Positions 46,901 through 57,840 of a stretch of DNA of 64,000 bases are shown here, one piece after another. The stretch is from Mytilisepta virgata (lineage: Eukaryota; Mollusca; Bivalvia; Mytilida; Mytilidae), in contig CM051517.1 of NCBI GenBank assembly GCA_028015205.1, forward strand, positions 54,187,455 through 54,251,454, read 5' to 3'. Each line of letters begins with the position of its first letter. The first letter of the stretch is position 1. The notes beneath the pieces were generated by a model that was given only the letters and a program-made list of their open reading frames with translations, was not told the origin of the DNA and searched no databases. Made by a program: the position numbers and the translations under genes.

Positions 46901-49900
46901 CCACATGTGAAAAATAAACTGACAAGAACGTTGCACAAAAATAACTCTGTACAACCCCCCTTGAAGAGTGTGAAAAAATAAAATAAATTTGAAATGTTTT
47001 TAAAATTAAGGAGTCACAGCCCCCTTTTTAGTAAAATTGATTCAATCATATTGATTTAAAAAATGACAATGACTTGGGTGGAATAAACATGTAAATATAA
47101 TATCCATGCATTTCACTGTAAAGTATTAAGTTTACCCAGATTAATGGGTGTTATCTCCCTTATGTTATGAAAGTAATTTTATACATGGATATTGCAAATT
47201 ATATCAGCTATTCACAATTCTGAAAGGCCAATGTCTTATTTTTCTTATTTGTTAAGCTAAATTCTGAGAACTGCTAACTCATTCTAACTAAATTGATGGT
47301 TGATAATTGTAATTGCTAAAAATATTTATTTTACTTTACATGTAATTGTTCCTTTAAATTATTTTTTGTTTATCACAGGTCCGATTGGATTGGTAAATTT
47401 GTTGACTGCCAAGGCAAATGGTGCTGCAGTTGTGTGTATTACAGGTATAATAATTATGTTTAGCTTACCAGGACTAAATTACAGTATGTCATAATGAGCT
47501 ATTTTTATGGATGATGGATGAATTGTTGTTCAACGTCCAGTGGCAGCCAGGTACATATCAGGATGAGAACATGTTGATATGATAATGAATATGATCCCTG
47601 GTTTGTACAAGACCGACACGCTGAGCCAGATTTTTAATGTGCTAGCTCACGAGGTAACTGTCTGCAGGAAGACAAATCACCCCACTCGGACACATTATAC
47701 TGACTCCGAGCTGACCAGTAGATCTTTGTTCTTACTCCTAGAGGCCATATGCTCGTCGGAGAAGCAGCAAATACTAATTTTAATTTCTTTGGTCTGACCC
47801 GGGCGGGGATCGAACCCGCGACCTTCTGCACTCGAGGCGAGCACTCTACCGAGGCAGTTTGAGCTATTTTTATCATTTGATGTTTGTTGTCATTGTGTGT
47901 TGAAAAGTCTTACATTGTAAACTTTTCATTTCTAACCTTATGAACTAAATAGAATTATTACACTTTATGTTAGTTTCTGTATTGAAGAATGAATTATTTT
48001 GAATAATCCTTGATCAGCTAGTTTTCAATATTCAATATTCAGTACAAAAATTTAAAAAAAGTTGTCTGAGTAAACTTTATTCTCTTCTTAGGGTAAGAAA
48101 ATACATAAAGATTGTAAAAAATTTTTAGGGAGGGGGTTGGTGGGAGGAATGGGGGTGGGGGTAGACATAGGAGAATAAATGTACTATACGGAATTATTTT
48201 TTATTAATTATGTTCAGAATAAGCAAGTTATGTTTTTTTCAAAATTTTTAATTATTTCTTCCTTTCACACAAAATACCTTCATGTAGAAAAAGACATCAC
48301 AAATTATTTATAGATATTGACCAGTCAAGATTAGATATGGCAAAATCTTTGGGAGCAAATCACATCCTAAAAGTGACCAGTAAAGATCCCAGGGAAATGG
48401 CTCAAAAAGTAGAGGAAATAATGGGATTGCAGCCAGAAATAACTATAGAATGTAGTGGTGCTACACCTAGTTTACAGACTGCTATTTATGTAGGTATTTT
48501 ACCTGAAAATTCAAATTTCTGACAAAATGTGATTTTTGAAAATTTTTTTTAACTGCTAGATTTTATCACATAAGTGTGTTGGTATTGTTTTCTTTGAAAG
48601 ATTTATATATATTTTTTTTCATTAATTTTACTTGAGGACAATTTGTAGCGAAAATTTGATTGAGTTATCCTTCTTTGATGAGTTCTTTTCTAACCTTCAC
48701 TTAGTTATAAGTGTATTAGAAAAAAAATGTCTTTTGAGTATGTTAATAATTTAAAATTTTAACACTGAAAATGCTGATATGCATTTAGTGCAGGTTCTTA
48801 TAAAAAAATTGAAAATTTTTTTTTTCCAAAATTACAAATTTATGATCCATGCATAACAAAAACCATTTAATCAAGTTAGGCTGTGTCCGTTTTTTTCTTT
48901 GTTTTGCGTCAACTGAGTCTGTGAAAACCTACCAGCCAGCCAGGAAGAAAAACACATAAGGCATATACTCCTCATAGAGATTTCATAAGAGTAAAACTGA
49001 AATTGAACAGTAAATCTGTGACACCAGAAAGAACAAGAGGTTCAAATGGAAAGTAATTTATTATACTTTTTGTCTGGTCTGGGCCATTTAGAAAACTAAT
49101 ACATGGTTAAGAAGAATTTTCTTACCGATTGAAAAATAAGTCTGTGTTTGTTTTTGATGATATGAGGCAAAAAACTTACCACCACGTGGACGCAAAACAA
49201 AGAAAAAAACAACTATGGCCTTAGTGCTTAAAAAAATACGTTTGTAAATTTTTTTGGTGTATATTCATTTGAAGAAACCTTTCTGAAGAATACATATAAA
49301 AGATGTTCTTTTGATTATTTATCTTCCCCTTGTTTGACTGCTTCCAGTGCAGATCTAGATAATAAGACTATTTATTATTTCTTGTCATATGTTGAAATAC
49401 AAATACATTACCATGATGGTAAGATGTATTCATAGTTATATCCCTTTTCCAAATTATCTGTTTCCAACATATTTAAACTCTTACATAGAAATTATTGAAA
49501 CATTTAAGAGATATAAGGTAGTTTGAGTAATTGACAACTTTTCAATTTTACATTTATTATCTCCCCTTATTTCCGACTATGGCCTATGCTTCTGTTATTG
49601 TAAAATGGGACATATCATAACTGCCCAACTTTTCATGTGTATAACCTATTCTATCTGTGACAGTTGAAGTTCTAGAATAAAATTTTGGATGATAAGATGT
49701 TTCTTAAAAGTTCTTTGTTTCAAGTGCAAAATTATTTCATTATCCACATCTCATAAACCTAGAAGTCCCCATCTCTGTGTGGTAACAATGTTTTTTGTTT
49801 GTTTGAAATTTCCAATTTTAATAGAAATAATCTTTGATTTGGTTATTTCAGGCAACAAAATCTGGAGGTTGTGTTGTTATAGTTGGTTTAGGTCAATCAG

Positions 49901-51125
49901 AGGTCACACTGCCTATAGTAAATGCATCTGTCAGAGAGGTAGACATTAGAGGAATTTTCCGCTATGTTAACTGGTGAGTAATGGTAATTAAAAATGTAGT
50001 AAAATTTTAATTATCACAATGTTTATCTTTTCACATAATTTTGCATGTACAGTATATTGGTGAACAATTTTGGTCTTGACCTCAGAAAACAATCTTTTTT
50101 TTTCTTTGTAATCATTAAGGTAGTTGAGTTTATTTTTGGTGTCAGAGGTGTAAATAATTTTTTTCTCTTTTACATAGAAGGGGGCAAATGTGAAATAGAA
50201 TGTATGGTAACTTTTATCTAGCATAAAAAATGTATGATTTTCAATTATTTTAAAAAACTTGAAAACATCTTCATAGTTTTCATTATTGGAATAATAAAAT
50301 CGTTTAATAATCATGTGATGAAAACTGCTATGATTTATGATTATTTATGACTTATACGATTCAATGGTTTTAAAAAATACTTTATCAAACCTTCTCCAAA
50401 GTTATGTAGATGATATTACAAAAGATGAAGCCTTCAGTTCACCTTTTGAAAGAAAAATATCAAAATTGAAAGAAATGCTTGTAAATTTTACTAGCTGATG
50501 AAATGCAAAGCATATATAAATTGATTTAACTCATCTTGTACAGATGAATGGTTAACTACATGTTTCCCTTATTTTGTAATCAACTGTGACCAATAGGGCA
50601 AATGCCAGGTAGTTTTATTACCATAACATTTATTTTTTGATAATAAAAAATAATCTTTTTCCAAGTTATATTTAAATTTATAAGGATTTGGGGTAAGTAT
50701 CAGTGAGACAGTATTCCATATAGGATTGGACCGCCTGGGTGATCTTGTGGTAGCATGCTTGTCTAGTTTGTGGACGGTCGCAGGTTTGATCTAAAGACAT
50801 TAAATCTATATTTGCTGCTTCTCCGCCAAGCATACAGCATCTAGGAGTAAGAGCAAAGACTTGTCAGCTGGGAGTCAGTATAATGAAGCCAGAAACAAGG
50901 GATAAAATATCATTGTTTTTTGTGTCGGAGTAAGTATTGTATTGTTTACTTTTATATTCTTTTTTTGGCAGTTACCCCACAGCTTTGGCAATGGTTGCCT
51001 CAGGAAAGGTGAATGTAAAACCCTTGATTACACACAGATACAAATTGGAGGATACAATAAAGGCCTTTGAAACTACCTTTAAAGGAGAGGGAATCAAAGT
51101 CATGATTGAATGTGCTAAAAAATGA
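40993..51125 (+). CDS. SORD: Sorbitol dehydrogenase (L-iditol 2-dehydrogenase), nine exons
   Basis: Exons 40993-41046, 42219-42252, 44110-44274, 45214-45373, 46124-46242, 47379-47444, 48314-48489, 49852-49973 and 50972-51125 join to 349 codons. This cytosolic zinc- and NAD-dependent enzyme of the polyol pathway oxidises sorbitol to fructose. Medium-chain dehydrogenase features: catalytic zinc ligands C41 ([10 protein letters not shown]), H66-E67 (GHEASG) and E152 (LLEPLSVG); a Rossmann motif GAGPIG around 176-181; and an Asp at ~200 (CITDIDQSR) expected for NAD rather than NADP. Cysteines 96, 99, 102 and 110 ([16 protein letters not shown]) form a complete structural-zinc lobe, which mammalian SORD lacks. 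GIFRYVN and VKPLITHRY near the C-terminus are typical. Length equals the family norm. The start ATAAAATG has A at -3. AATAAA follows at 51162. Introns carry two related SINEs and several MITE-like elements. Confidence 0.95.
41101..41828. mobile_element. Foldback element made of inverted ~37 bp unit arrays (SORD intron 1)
   Basis: The left half repeats units such as ACAAACTCGC-CCAACT-GTGAAAAT-ATAGTT. The right half repeats their inverse (AACTATGATTTTCACAGTTG-AGCGAGTT). The outer ends read CACACCAACTCGCCCAAACT (left) and AGTTGGTGTGGGGCGA (right). Between the halves is a ~180 bp unique-looking centre (41340-41520). About six units per arm diverge by several bases each. No ORF of note. Confidence 0.65.
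43217..43726. mobile_element. pogo/Tigger-type non-autonomous element (SORD intron 2)
   Basis: It is flanked by TA and begins CAGTGGAACTCCCCTAAACT, ending in the partial inverse ...TTTACAGTGGTTCCACTG. Internal GGACCCTCTGAAAACTGG and CACCTCCAAAAACCAGC segments have the look of pogo/Tigger-like termini (CAGTNGAAC). 510 bp, non-coding. Confidence 0.55.
44695..44965. repeat. TATACCCCC-class interspersed repeat fragment (SORD intron 3)
   Basis: Starts ACACCCACTCCAAAGGAGAG then GGGGTATAC, followed by TCTGTCCGTCTGCCCGTAAC, and ends GTATCATGAGTGAGCAATGG. The opening and primer-like TCCGTC run parallel those of the tandem array at 59.85 kb, so they belong to one broad class. A related GGGGGTATA end lies at ~46740-46815. 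Confidence 0.45.
45535..46037. mobile_element. MITE-like element (SORD intron 4)
   Basis: The left end TACCGTAAATTGGGATATTT is matched by the inverse right end AAATATCCGGATTTACGGTA. The 503 bp body is non-coding and contains further inverted CAAAATTAAAC/GTTTAATTTTGG-like motifs. It ends ~90 bp before SORD exon 5. Confidence 0.55.
47509..47859 (-). mobile_element. tRNA-derived SINE with 14 bp target-site duplication (SORD intron 6)
   Basis: Read on the minus strand, the head (CTGCCTCGGTAGAGTGCTCG ... then B box GGTTCGATCC at 47807-47816) is strongly tRNA-like. A body follows that ends in a short CATCCATCATCC tail. Perfect duplications TGAGCTATTTTTAT lie at 47495-47508 and 47860-47873, so insertion was recent. 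A relative in the other orientation lies at 50731-50884. Confidence 0.85.
48889..49210. repeat. Element bounded by perfect 22 bp inverted repeats (SORD intron 7)
   Basis: GTTTTTTTCTTTG-TTTTGCGTC at 48889-48910 is the exact inverse of 49189-49210. About 280 bp of non-coding sequence lies between. Probably a MITE or foldback fragment; I could not define a target duplication. Confidence 0.5.
50731..50884 (+). mobile_element. Diverged tRNA-headed SINE (SORD intron 8)
   Basis: CCGCCTGGGTGATCTTGTGG-TAGCATGCTTG and the B-box-like AGGTTTGATC (50782-50791) precede TTGCTGCTTCTCCGCCAAGC ... CTAGGAGTAAGAGCAAAGA ... GGAGTCAGTATAATG. The same motifs occur in the SINE at 47509-47859. This copy is truncated and more diverged, with no clear duplication. 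Confidence 0.65.
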
Positions 51126-51161
51126 ACTTGTTTAAAGACGGAATTGGATGATATTTTAGCT

Positions 51162-51167
51162 AATAAA
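51162..51167 (+). terminator. Candidate poly(A) signal for SORD
   Basis: AATAAA 37 bp after the SORD stop. Other candidates lie further on (for example near 52121), so the true 3' end is uncertain. Confidence 0.3.
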
Positions 51168-51287
51168 TGGATAAGACAAGAGGGGCCTATATTATTGGTG
51201 ATAGGTAATATAATATGCTTACCACAAAAAATAATTCCATATTAGGGAAAAAATTTTGGACATTTTAGCGGAACATTTAATAGACAA

Positions 51288-51550
51288 TTAAGCAGAATTT
51301 AAAACAGCATCTGGAAATTTTAGTAGGAGAGGTTGGTCATGGTCTGGATCGTTCAGCTGTAAAAAATATTCCAATTTGTTAGTTTGGATGTTCATCTTTA
51401 GGAACACCTCGTGTCTTTTTAACTGTTTCTTGGGAAAAGGAGGATATGTCTTTCTTCTTTTTCTATAAACAGCTTTTGCAACACTTTTCAGATCGTTTGG
51501 TCGCAGCATCTCCTCCCGTTGATATTGTAATGCTCGTAGAATACTCTTTT
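51288..51550 (-). pseudogene. Possible transposase-derived fragment
   Basis: An open frame (73 codons from 51509, extendable upstream in frame through RALQYQREE) has convincing protein composition: LRPNDLKSVAKAVYRKRRKT, YPPFPK, then NKLEYFLQLNDPDHDQPLLL. The arrangement of a basic stretch, YPPFPK and a short β-rich end reminds me of the N-terminal half of MULE-like/FLYWCH transposon proteins in invertebrates. That is a weak memory-based match. No ATG-to-stop full protein and no catalytic DDE part are seen. GGACATTTTAGC-type motifs recur around it (51255-51735), perhaps its element's repeats. Confidence 0.35.
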
Positions 51551-51989
51551 TGGGTAATAGTCACTAATCCTCTCACTATTGACATTATTTCTGCAGATTA
51601 TATGTTGTATGTAGCAAAATTAGTTGCCTGTAAAAATGTTCTGCTAAAATGTCCATTGAATTTTTACATTTAACAAAGTCTTCTTCTGCTAAAATGTCCA
51701 TTCACACCCGCAGAAAATCCGCTAAAATGTCGTGCGTCCTTAAGAAAGTATCTAAATAAGAATCTTCAGTAAGAGAAAATATTGAAAACTGATATAGGAT
51801 TGTGTATCCTTCTTTAAAGGGAAGAATAACATTACTTTGCCAAGGATTAATTTTGGTATGATATTCATTGATTATACTGATATAATATATAATTAATTGA
51901 TTAGATTGAAAATTGTTCTTATTTGCTATTTATTTTTCACTGAATACAATGGTTGTTTTTACTCCAACATTTTTTCTTTTGAAATTAGA

Positions 51990-52077
51990 AAACCACGAAA
52001 TCAAGAACCCACAAATATGCTCTTTTCCCCCAATCCATGAAAATTGATTTCAATGAAAATAACTGAATCCACAGTAA
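51990..52077. mobile_element. Truncated copy of the TACTGTGGATTC element
   Basis: AAACCACGAAATCAAGAACC ... AACTGAATCCACAGTA matches the right end of the element at 1416-2259. Just beyond, GATTGATTGATTGTTGTTTA (52133-52152) resembles the inverse of a SINE tail. Confidence 0.5.
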
Positions 52078-52446
52078 CTTGCTTGATTTCACATGTGGAC
52101 GAGTCATATGATAGAAGTAAAATAAAGGACAATGATTGATTGATTGTTGTTTAATGTCAAGTAGTAAAAAAAAACTGTTTTTATTATAGTTGATAATGTA
52201 GGGCCACAAAATCCCAATTTATCATTAATCAAAGGAACAAAAGAGCAGTGCATTTATTTATTTAATTTTTTTGGGGGTATATTTTATATATTTTTACATA
52301 CATGTACTTGTATGATGCAAAGCATTTATGTACCTTGATATATTAATGCCTACAGCTGATTTATATATTTTTTAAATGGGGCATTAGATAATCGTATATT
52401 GCTCAAAACTTATTTTCCTTAAATGAGGTTAAAAAGCTATCAATTA

Positions 52447-52897
52447 TAAATTTCCTATAGACTTGTTTTACCATATCTTGAAGGGTGAAGCAGAAAAATA
52501 TTTACTATTGCAGTGGCAGGTCCTATTATCTTGGATGAATATTTTGTGACAACATTGACATTGATATTATCTGTTATAAATGTTCAATATTTCTGCATTA
52601 TATTTGCTAAAATTTCAACAACTGTGTATTTATATTATCTGTTATCTGTAAACAAAAACTGTTTCATGGAAGTTATGGTGTAGACAATTCATACTAAACA
52701 AGTAGCTATTGAAAAAGGTTATGATATTGTTTGGACAGTTTTTCCATTAAATTTCAGATTATATATAAAGGATAATTGAATACAGATTAAAAAAAAATGT
52801 TTTTTTAATTTGAAATATATTTATAATTGTATTATTATGGACAGATATAATACATTTTAATGTTTACATCCAATATGTATGATGTTGAATTGTTTTT
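52447..52897. repeat. Direct repeat, copy 1 (interrupted by the composite element)
   Basis: ATTATAAATTTCCTATAGAC ... GTTTACATCCAATATGTATG-ATGTTGAATTG matches 55755-56015 almost base for base, apart from a ~170 bp segment absent from copy 2. The homology resumes at ~55262 (TTTATTTTTCAAATTCAAAT) after the composite element. Confidence 0.75.
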
Positions 52898-55258
52898 ATA
52901 CGACCGCAAAATTTTTGCGGCCGTATATTGGTATGACGTTGGCGTCGTCGTCGTCGTCGTCTGCGTCGTCGTCCGTCGTCTGCGTCGTCGTCCGAAGACA
53001 TTTGGTTTTCGCACTATAACTTTAGTATAAGTTAATAGAAATCTATGAAATTTAAACACAAGGTTTATGACCACAAAAGGAAGGTTGGGATTGATTTTGG
53101 GAGTTTTGGTCCCAACAGTTTAAGAATCAGGGGCCAAAAAAGGGCCCAATAAGCATTTTTGTTGGTTTTCACGCAATAACTCTAGTATAAGTAAATAGAA
53201 ATCTATGAAATTTTAACACAAGGTTTATGACCACAAAAGGAAGGTTGGGATTGTTTTTGGGAGTTTTGGTCCCAACAGTTTAGGAAGTAGGGGCTAAAAA
53301 AGGGCCCAAATAAGCATTTTTCTTGGTTTTTGCACAATAACTTAAGTATAAGTAAATAGAAATCTATGAAATTTAAACACAAGGTTTATGACCACAAAAG
53401 GAAGGTTGGGATTGATTTTTGGAGTTTTGGTCCCAACAGTTTAGGAATTAGGAGCCAAAAGGGTCCAAAATTAAACTTTGTTTGATTTCATCGAAAATTG
53501 AACTATTGGGGTTCTTTGATATGCCAAATCTAACCGTGCTTTTAGATTCTTAATTTTTGGTCCCGTTTTCAAATTGGTCTACATTAAGGTCCAAAGGGTC
53601 CAAAATTAAACTTAGTTTGATTTTAACAAAAATTGAATTCTTTGGGTTCTTTGATATGCTGAATCTAAACATGTACTTAGTTTTTTTATTATGGGCCCAG
53701 TTTTCAAGTTGGTCCAAATCGGGGTCCAAAATTAAACTTTGTTTGATTTCATCGAAAATTTAAGTATTGGGGTTCTTTGATATGCCGAATCTAACAGTGC
53801 ATTTAGATTCTTAATTTTTGGTCCCGTTTTCAAATTGGTCTACATTAAGGTCCAAAGGGTCCAAAATTAATCTTAGTTTGATTTTAACAAAAATTGAATT
53901 CTTGTGGTTCTTTGATATGCTGAATCTAAACATGTACTTAGTTTTTTTATTATGGGCCCAGTTTTCAAGTTGGTCCAAATCAGGGTCCAAAATTAAACTT
54001 TGTTTGATTTCATCGAAAATTGAAGTATTGGGGTTCTTTGATATGCCGAATCTAACAGTGCATTTAGATTCTTAATTTTTGGTCCCGTTTTCAAATTGGT
54101 CTACATTAAGGTCCAAAGGGTCCAAAATTAAACTTAGTTTGATTTTAACAAAAATTGAATTCTTGTGGTTCTTTGATATGCTGAATCTAAACATGTACTT
54201 AGTTTTTTTATTATGGGCCCAATTTTCAAGTTGGTACAAATTGGGGTCAAAAATTAAAGCTAAAAAAGGGGTAAATTAATTTATTTTTTTTTTTTGGGGG
54301 GGGGGGGCAATTCTCCACAGGATATTGTATTGCAGAAGAAGCAGTTCAGAAACCTATTATGTGTCAAATATTTGAAGAAATTTTCAATTGCACAGTATTG
54401 TGCAATAGCAAGAAATTGATATGTGTGCTCTGCTATCAAAACCTTATTATTAACAAATTCCATGACTATGATGTCATTTTCTATTTTAATATGTTATGGT
54501 GTATTTAAATGGGCTGTTATGGTTGCAAAGTATAAAGAAATGGGGGGGGGGGGGGGGTTGAAAACAAAATTTAGAGGGGGGGGGTAAATTAGAAATTGGG
54601 GAGGGGGTAATTTTTTTCTCATTTCATATTTCATAAATTAAAAAGAAAATTTCAAATTTTTTTTAGCAAAAAAAAAGGGGGGGGGGGTTACAATAAATTT
54701 TATTGTTTTTTGGTTTTTTTTTTTGGGGGGGGGGGTCAATGTGCAACTTCATAGTGTATTGCACAAAAGCTAAAAGAAGGGGTAAATTATTATTTTTTTT
54801 TTTGGGGGGGGGGGCAATTCTCCACAGCATATTGTATTGCACAAGAAGCAAAAAATTGAATATAAATTCAAATCATATGACCAATTCTAAGTTCTTTGAT
54901 TTCAGTTATTCTGTGTCAGAAACCTATTATGTGTCAAATATTTGAAGAAATTTTCAATTGCACAGTATTGCGCAATAGCAAGAAATTGATATGTGTGCCC
55001 AATTTTAAATTTTAAATTGGTTATTTCTGATTTATATATAAAAACAAATAATACTGATATGGTTTGAATAGGTAAATTAAAAAATTTTAAGTTCTTAGAC
55101 AACATTCATTCTGTGTCAGAAACCTATGCTGTGTCAAATATTTATTCACAATCCAAATTCAGTATTGTATCAAGCTTGAATGTTGTGTTCATAATTTCCC
55201 CAACTATTCAGGGTTCGACATCTGCGGTCGTATCTAGCTGCGCCCAGCGGAGCATTTT
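52898..55258. mobile_element. 2.4 kb composite element (TACGACCGC ends, two tandem arrays)
   Basis: Begins ATACGACCGC (itself a small hairpin with GCGGCCGTAT) and ends with TGCGGTCGTAT at 55222-55232 plus ~25 bp. Parts in order: a GTC/CGTCGT microsatellite (52938-52994); three ~160 bp units (AATCTATGAAATTTAAACAC at about 53040, 53200, 53361); three 261 bp units (AATTAAACTTTGTTTGATTT at 53469, 53730, 53991); then duplicated T12-G12 flanked segments. Repeated frames reading as LLWAQFSSWSK are by-products of the 261 bp units. Its limits are set by the empty-site duplicate at 55755-56060. Confidence 0.7.
54281..54860. repeat. Poly-T/poly-G tracts with duplicated flanks
   Basis: Several T10-13/G9-16 runs (54285-54307, 54542-54557, 54711-54735, 54793-54814) are each followed by CAATTCTCCACAG or a relative. 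AGAAACCTATTATGTGTCAA ... GCAATAGCAAGAAATTG occurs at ~54329 and ~54919. These are internal parts of the composite element and have G-quadruplex potential. Confidence 0.6.
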
Positions 55259-55754
55259 AATTTATTTTTCAAATTCAAATGACACATAATCAGAAATATA
55301 TATTCTTTTTAATACTGTTTGTTGTGTCTTGAGGCCTATTGTAAACAATAAAGATTTAAATTATTATCAGATAAACATTCTGTGGTATCATTTCTGATGA
55401 ATCAGATGAGGATTTCGAAGAAAGTAGTCTTCTTCAGCTGTCAATATTTTGTCAGGGAGCAATCATTCGATTTCTGTTAATTGATGAGGAGACTGAAGAA
55501 GTTAACTTTGACCCAGATTATTTTTTTATAGCTTTTATGGGCATGGATTTTTTTCTGTTTTTATTTTTTACCTTAATTACAACAGTTTGATCTCAAAGAA
55601 AATTATGTCACATTTTGGAGTAGGTAAGAAAATTTAATTGTTTCAAATACAGATAGATGGAGGCAGTATCCCCAAAACATTTGTTCGAAAGTTTGAGAAT
55701 AAAGAAGACCAACAATGATGTTAAAATAAAAACAAAACATAACACAGTTTACTA

Positions 55755-56060
55755 AAAAATTATAAATTTCCTATAGACTTGTTTTACCATACCTTGAAGG
55801 ATGAAGCAGAAAAATATTTTCTATTGCAGTGGCAGGTCCTATTATCTTGGATGAGTATTTTGTGACAACATTGACAGATTCATAAATGTTCAATATTTGA
55901 ATACAGATTTAAAAAATGTTTTTTTAACTTGAAATATATCTATAATTGTATTGTTATGGACAAATATAAATCATTTTAATGTTTACATCCAATATGTATG
56001 ATGTTGAATTGTTTTCTTTATTTTTCAAATTCAAATGACACATAACCAGAAATATACTTT
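55755..56060. repeat. Direct repeat, copy 2 (empty site)
   Basis: Matches 52447-52897 and then continues without interruption into TTTATTTTTCAAATTCAAAT-GACACATAACCAG, which in the first copy lies beyond the composite element (55262-55295). It is thus the unoccupied version of that locus. Confidence 0.75.
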
Positions 56061-56868
56061 ATCCTCAGATCTATTAGGAATAAATAAATGAAAATTTCAA
56101 AATGGACATCTCAGAATGTATATTCAATATACATGTACCAATTTGAATTCACCACATACACAATTCTGAAAAATATCACCCTAGTAATTAGTCCAGGTAA
56201 AACTTTTGGTTGAAATAGGAAGAAATATCCAAAATAATGGTAGTGATCAAACAATAAAATCTTGTTTATGATAGTTGAATGTACATCCGTGAATACTGAA
56301 ATGCTGAAGAGCAATACTGGCTTTTACCAGATTTTGTTGTTAAATGTTAAAATATTGATAATATTTATCGAGATTTTGTCAATCTATGGTGGTAATATGG
56401 TTTACAATGGTTTAAGGCAATGTCTTTTAAATGCTGCAGATAAACTTTGCGTATTTTTTAAAATAATTACGTTGTTCTCTTTTCCATACCTTAACCTTCA
56501 TTCTAACCCAGATCCGATCATTGATAATAATTCTGTGCCCCTAAGAGTGGCATTGTCCATAAATTTCTTTTAAAGAAAGTATTTACATTCTGATTAAAAG
56601 ATTCACTGTATATAATTTCTTTGAGTTGACCTTTGATGACCTTAGATTTCACAAAACTAAACTAAATTGAAAACACCAGTATAAAGGTTAAAACTTATAA
56701 AAAAAATTATATTATAGTTAAATGATATGGTAAAATATGAAAATTTTTACCTTTTCTGGAACTAGAATTGAAATACTGAGATTTTTCCAAAAGAAAGCTC
56801 TGAATATGTGATTTGGATAAGAGTAAAATTTTATTTAACAATCGCAAGCGATTATTTGATTTAAAAAT

Positions 56869-57224
56869 TAGGCCACATCAAATTGATCTTTCGTTCTTTG
56901 GATTTCGCAGCTCCGATTTTTGAACTATGTAAATTTTAAGAATTTTTTTTTTTTGCAAAAATGCTGAAAATTCGCCCCAAACTCTTCATTTATCTTGAAA
57001 TTAAAATAAATATTGTTCGCCCGTTCCAAATATTTTGTAGAAATTTGGATTTTTTCCCCCATTTTTGCAAAAATGTAGTTAAAAAAAATGTGTGCCGCAA
57101 GTTAATTTGATCTTCTCCCGAAAAAAACAGTATTCCAGAAAAAAAAAATTAAAATTTTGCTCGCTCGCACGTATTTTTGCCGTCTAAAAATCCAAAGAAC
57201 TAAAAATCAATCTGGTATGGCCTT
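56869..57224. mobile_element. MITE-like element, family A copy 2
   Basis: Same ends (GGCCACATCAAATTGATC ... TTCTTTGGATTTCGC; AATCCAAAGAACTAAAAATC ... TGGTATGGCC) and same CTGAAAATTCGCCCCAAACT body as 25598-25913, with more divergence and an insertion in the middle. Confidence 0.7.
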
Positions 57225-57554
57225 AGTTGTAATAAGTGGCACAAAATTGGCAAAGTTCACATTACAGAAGATAAACGACCATAGGTTTAGTTGTTGACGG
57301 TAGTTACATTTCTTTGTGGTTTTATTTTATGGATTGTTCTGGAAAGGTAGGATATAATTTTCCACTGTCAACTAAAAATATTTAATGTAACAAAATAACA
57401 AGACATTAATGGTCCCAGAATCCATGATTTTAGTGTACACCGCTGAACCAATTAAAATGTATGCATGCAAAGAAGTGTTATAGTCCGATATCAATTTATT
57501 ACCGTATATTAAAATGGAAGATTGATGTCAACTATTAATGGACTCGAAATCTAA

Positions 57555-57840
57555 ACCGCTCTTACTCTAGCCGTTTCTTTATCACCCAGGTAACTTTAGA
57601 CCTAATCCTTTACCTTTTCCTAACCGAAAACCATTAACTCTAAGCAAACGTCCTAACTCTTACCCTAACCCAGAACTCGCACCTAACCGTATCCTAACGT
57701 AACTTTTAACTGGAACTGTTACCCTTAACGAGCTCTAATCCTAAACTGAACACTTGTCCTCTCCTTACTTTAACCACACCCTCTACACTAACCCTAATTC
57801 TAATCCGTATATTAACACTGTCCCTATCCTAATCCTTTGT
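57555..57840. repeat. Degenerate CCCTAA-like tract
   Basis: About 280 bp with many CCTAAC, CCCTAA, CCTAATC and ACCCTAA hexamer-scale motifs, irregularly spaced and pyrimidine-biased, bounded by ordinary AT-rich DNA. It resembles a decayed interstitial telomeric (TTAGGG) array on the C-strand. Exact tandem hexamers are rare, so a different simple repeat is possible. Confidence 0.45.

Noticed and set aside
47795..47859. Possible functional tRNA gene on the minus strand
   Set aside because: The tRNA-like head runs straight into a SINE body, and the whole 351 bp is flanked by a 14 bp target duplication.
53557..54279. Three similar ORFs (LLWAQFSSWSK type) that could look like a tandem protein family
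   Set aside because: They coincide with 261 bp non-coding repeat units, differ by stops and sit inside a mobile element; there are no splice or start contexts.
56262..56573. 103-aa ORF near 56.3 kb
   Set aside because: AT-rich, hydrophobic by chance composition, no homology or splice context that I can identify.
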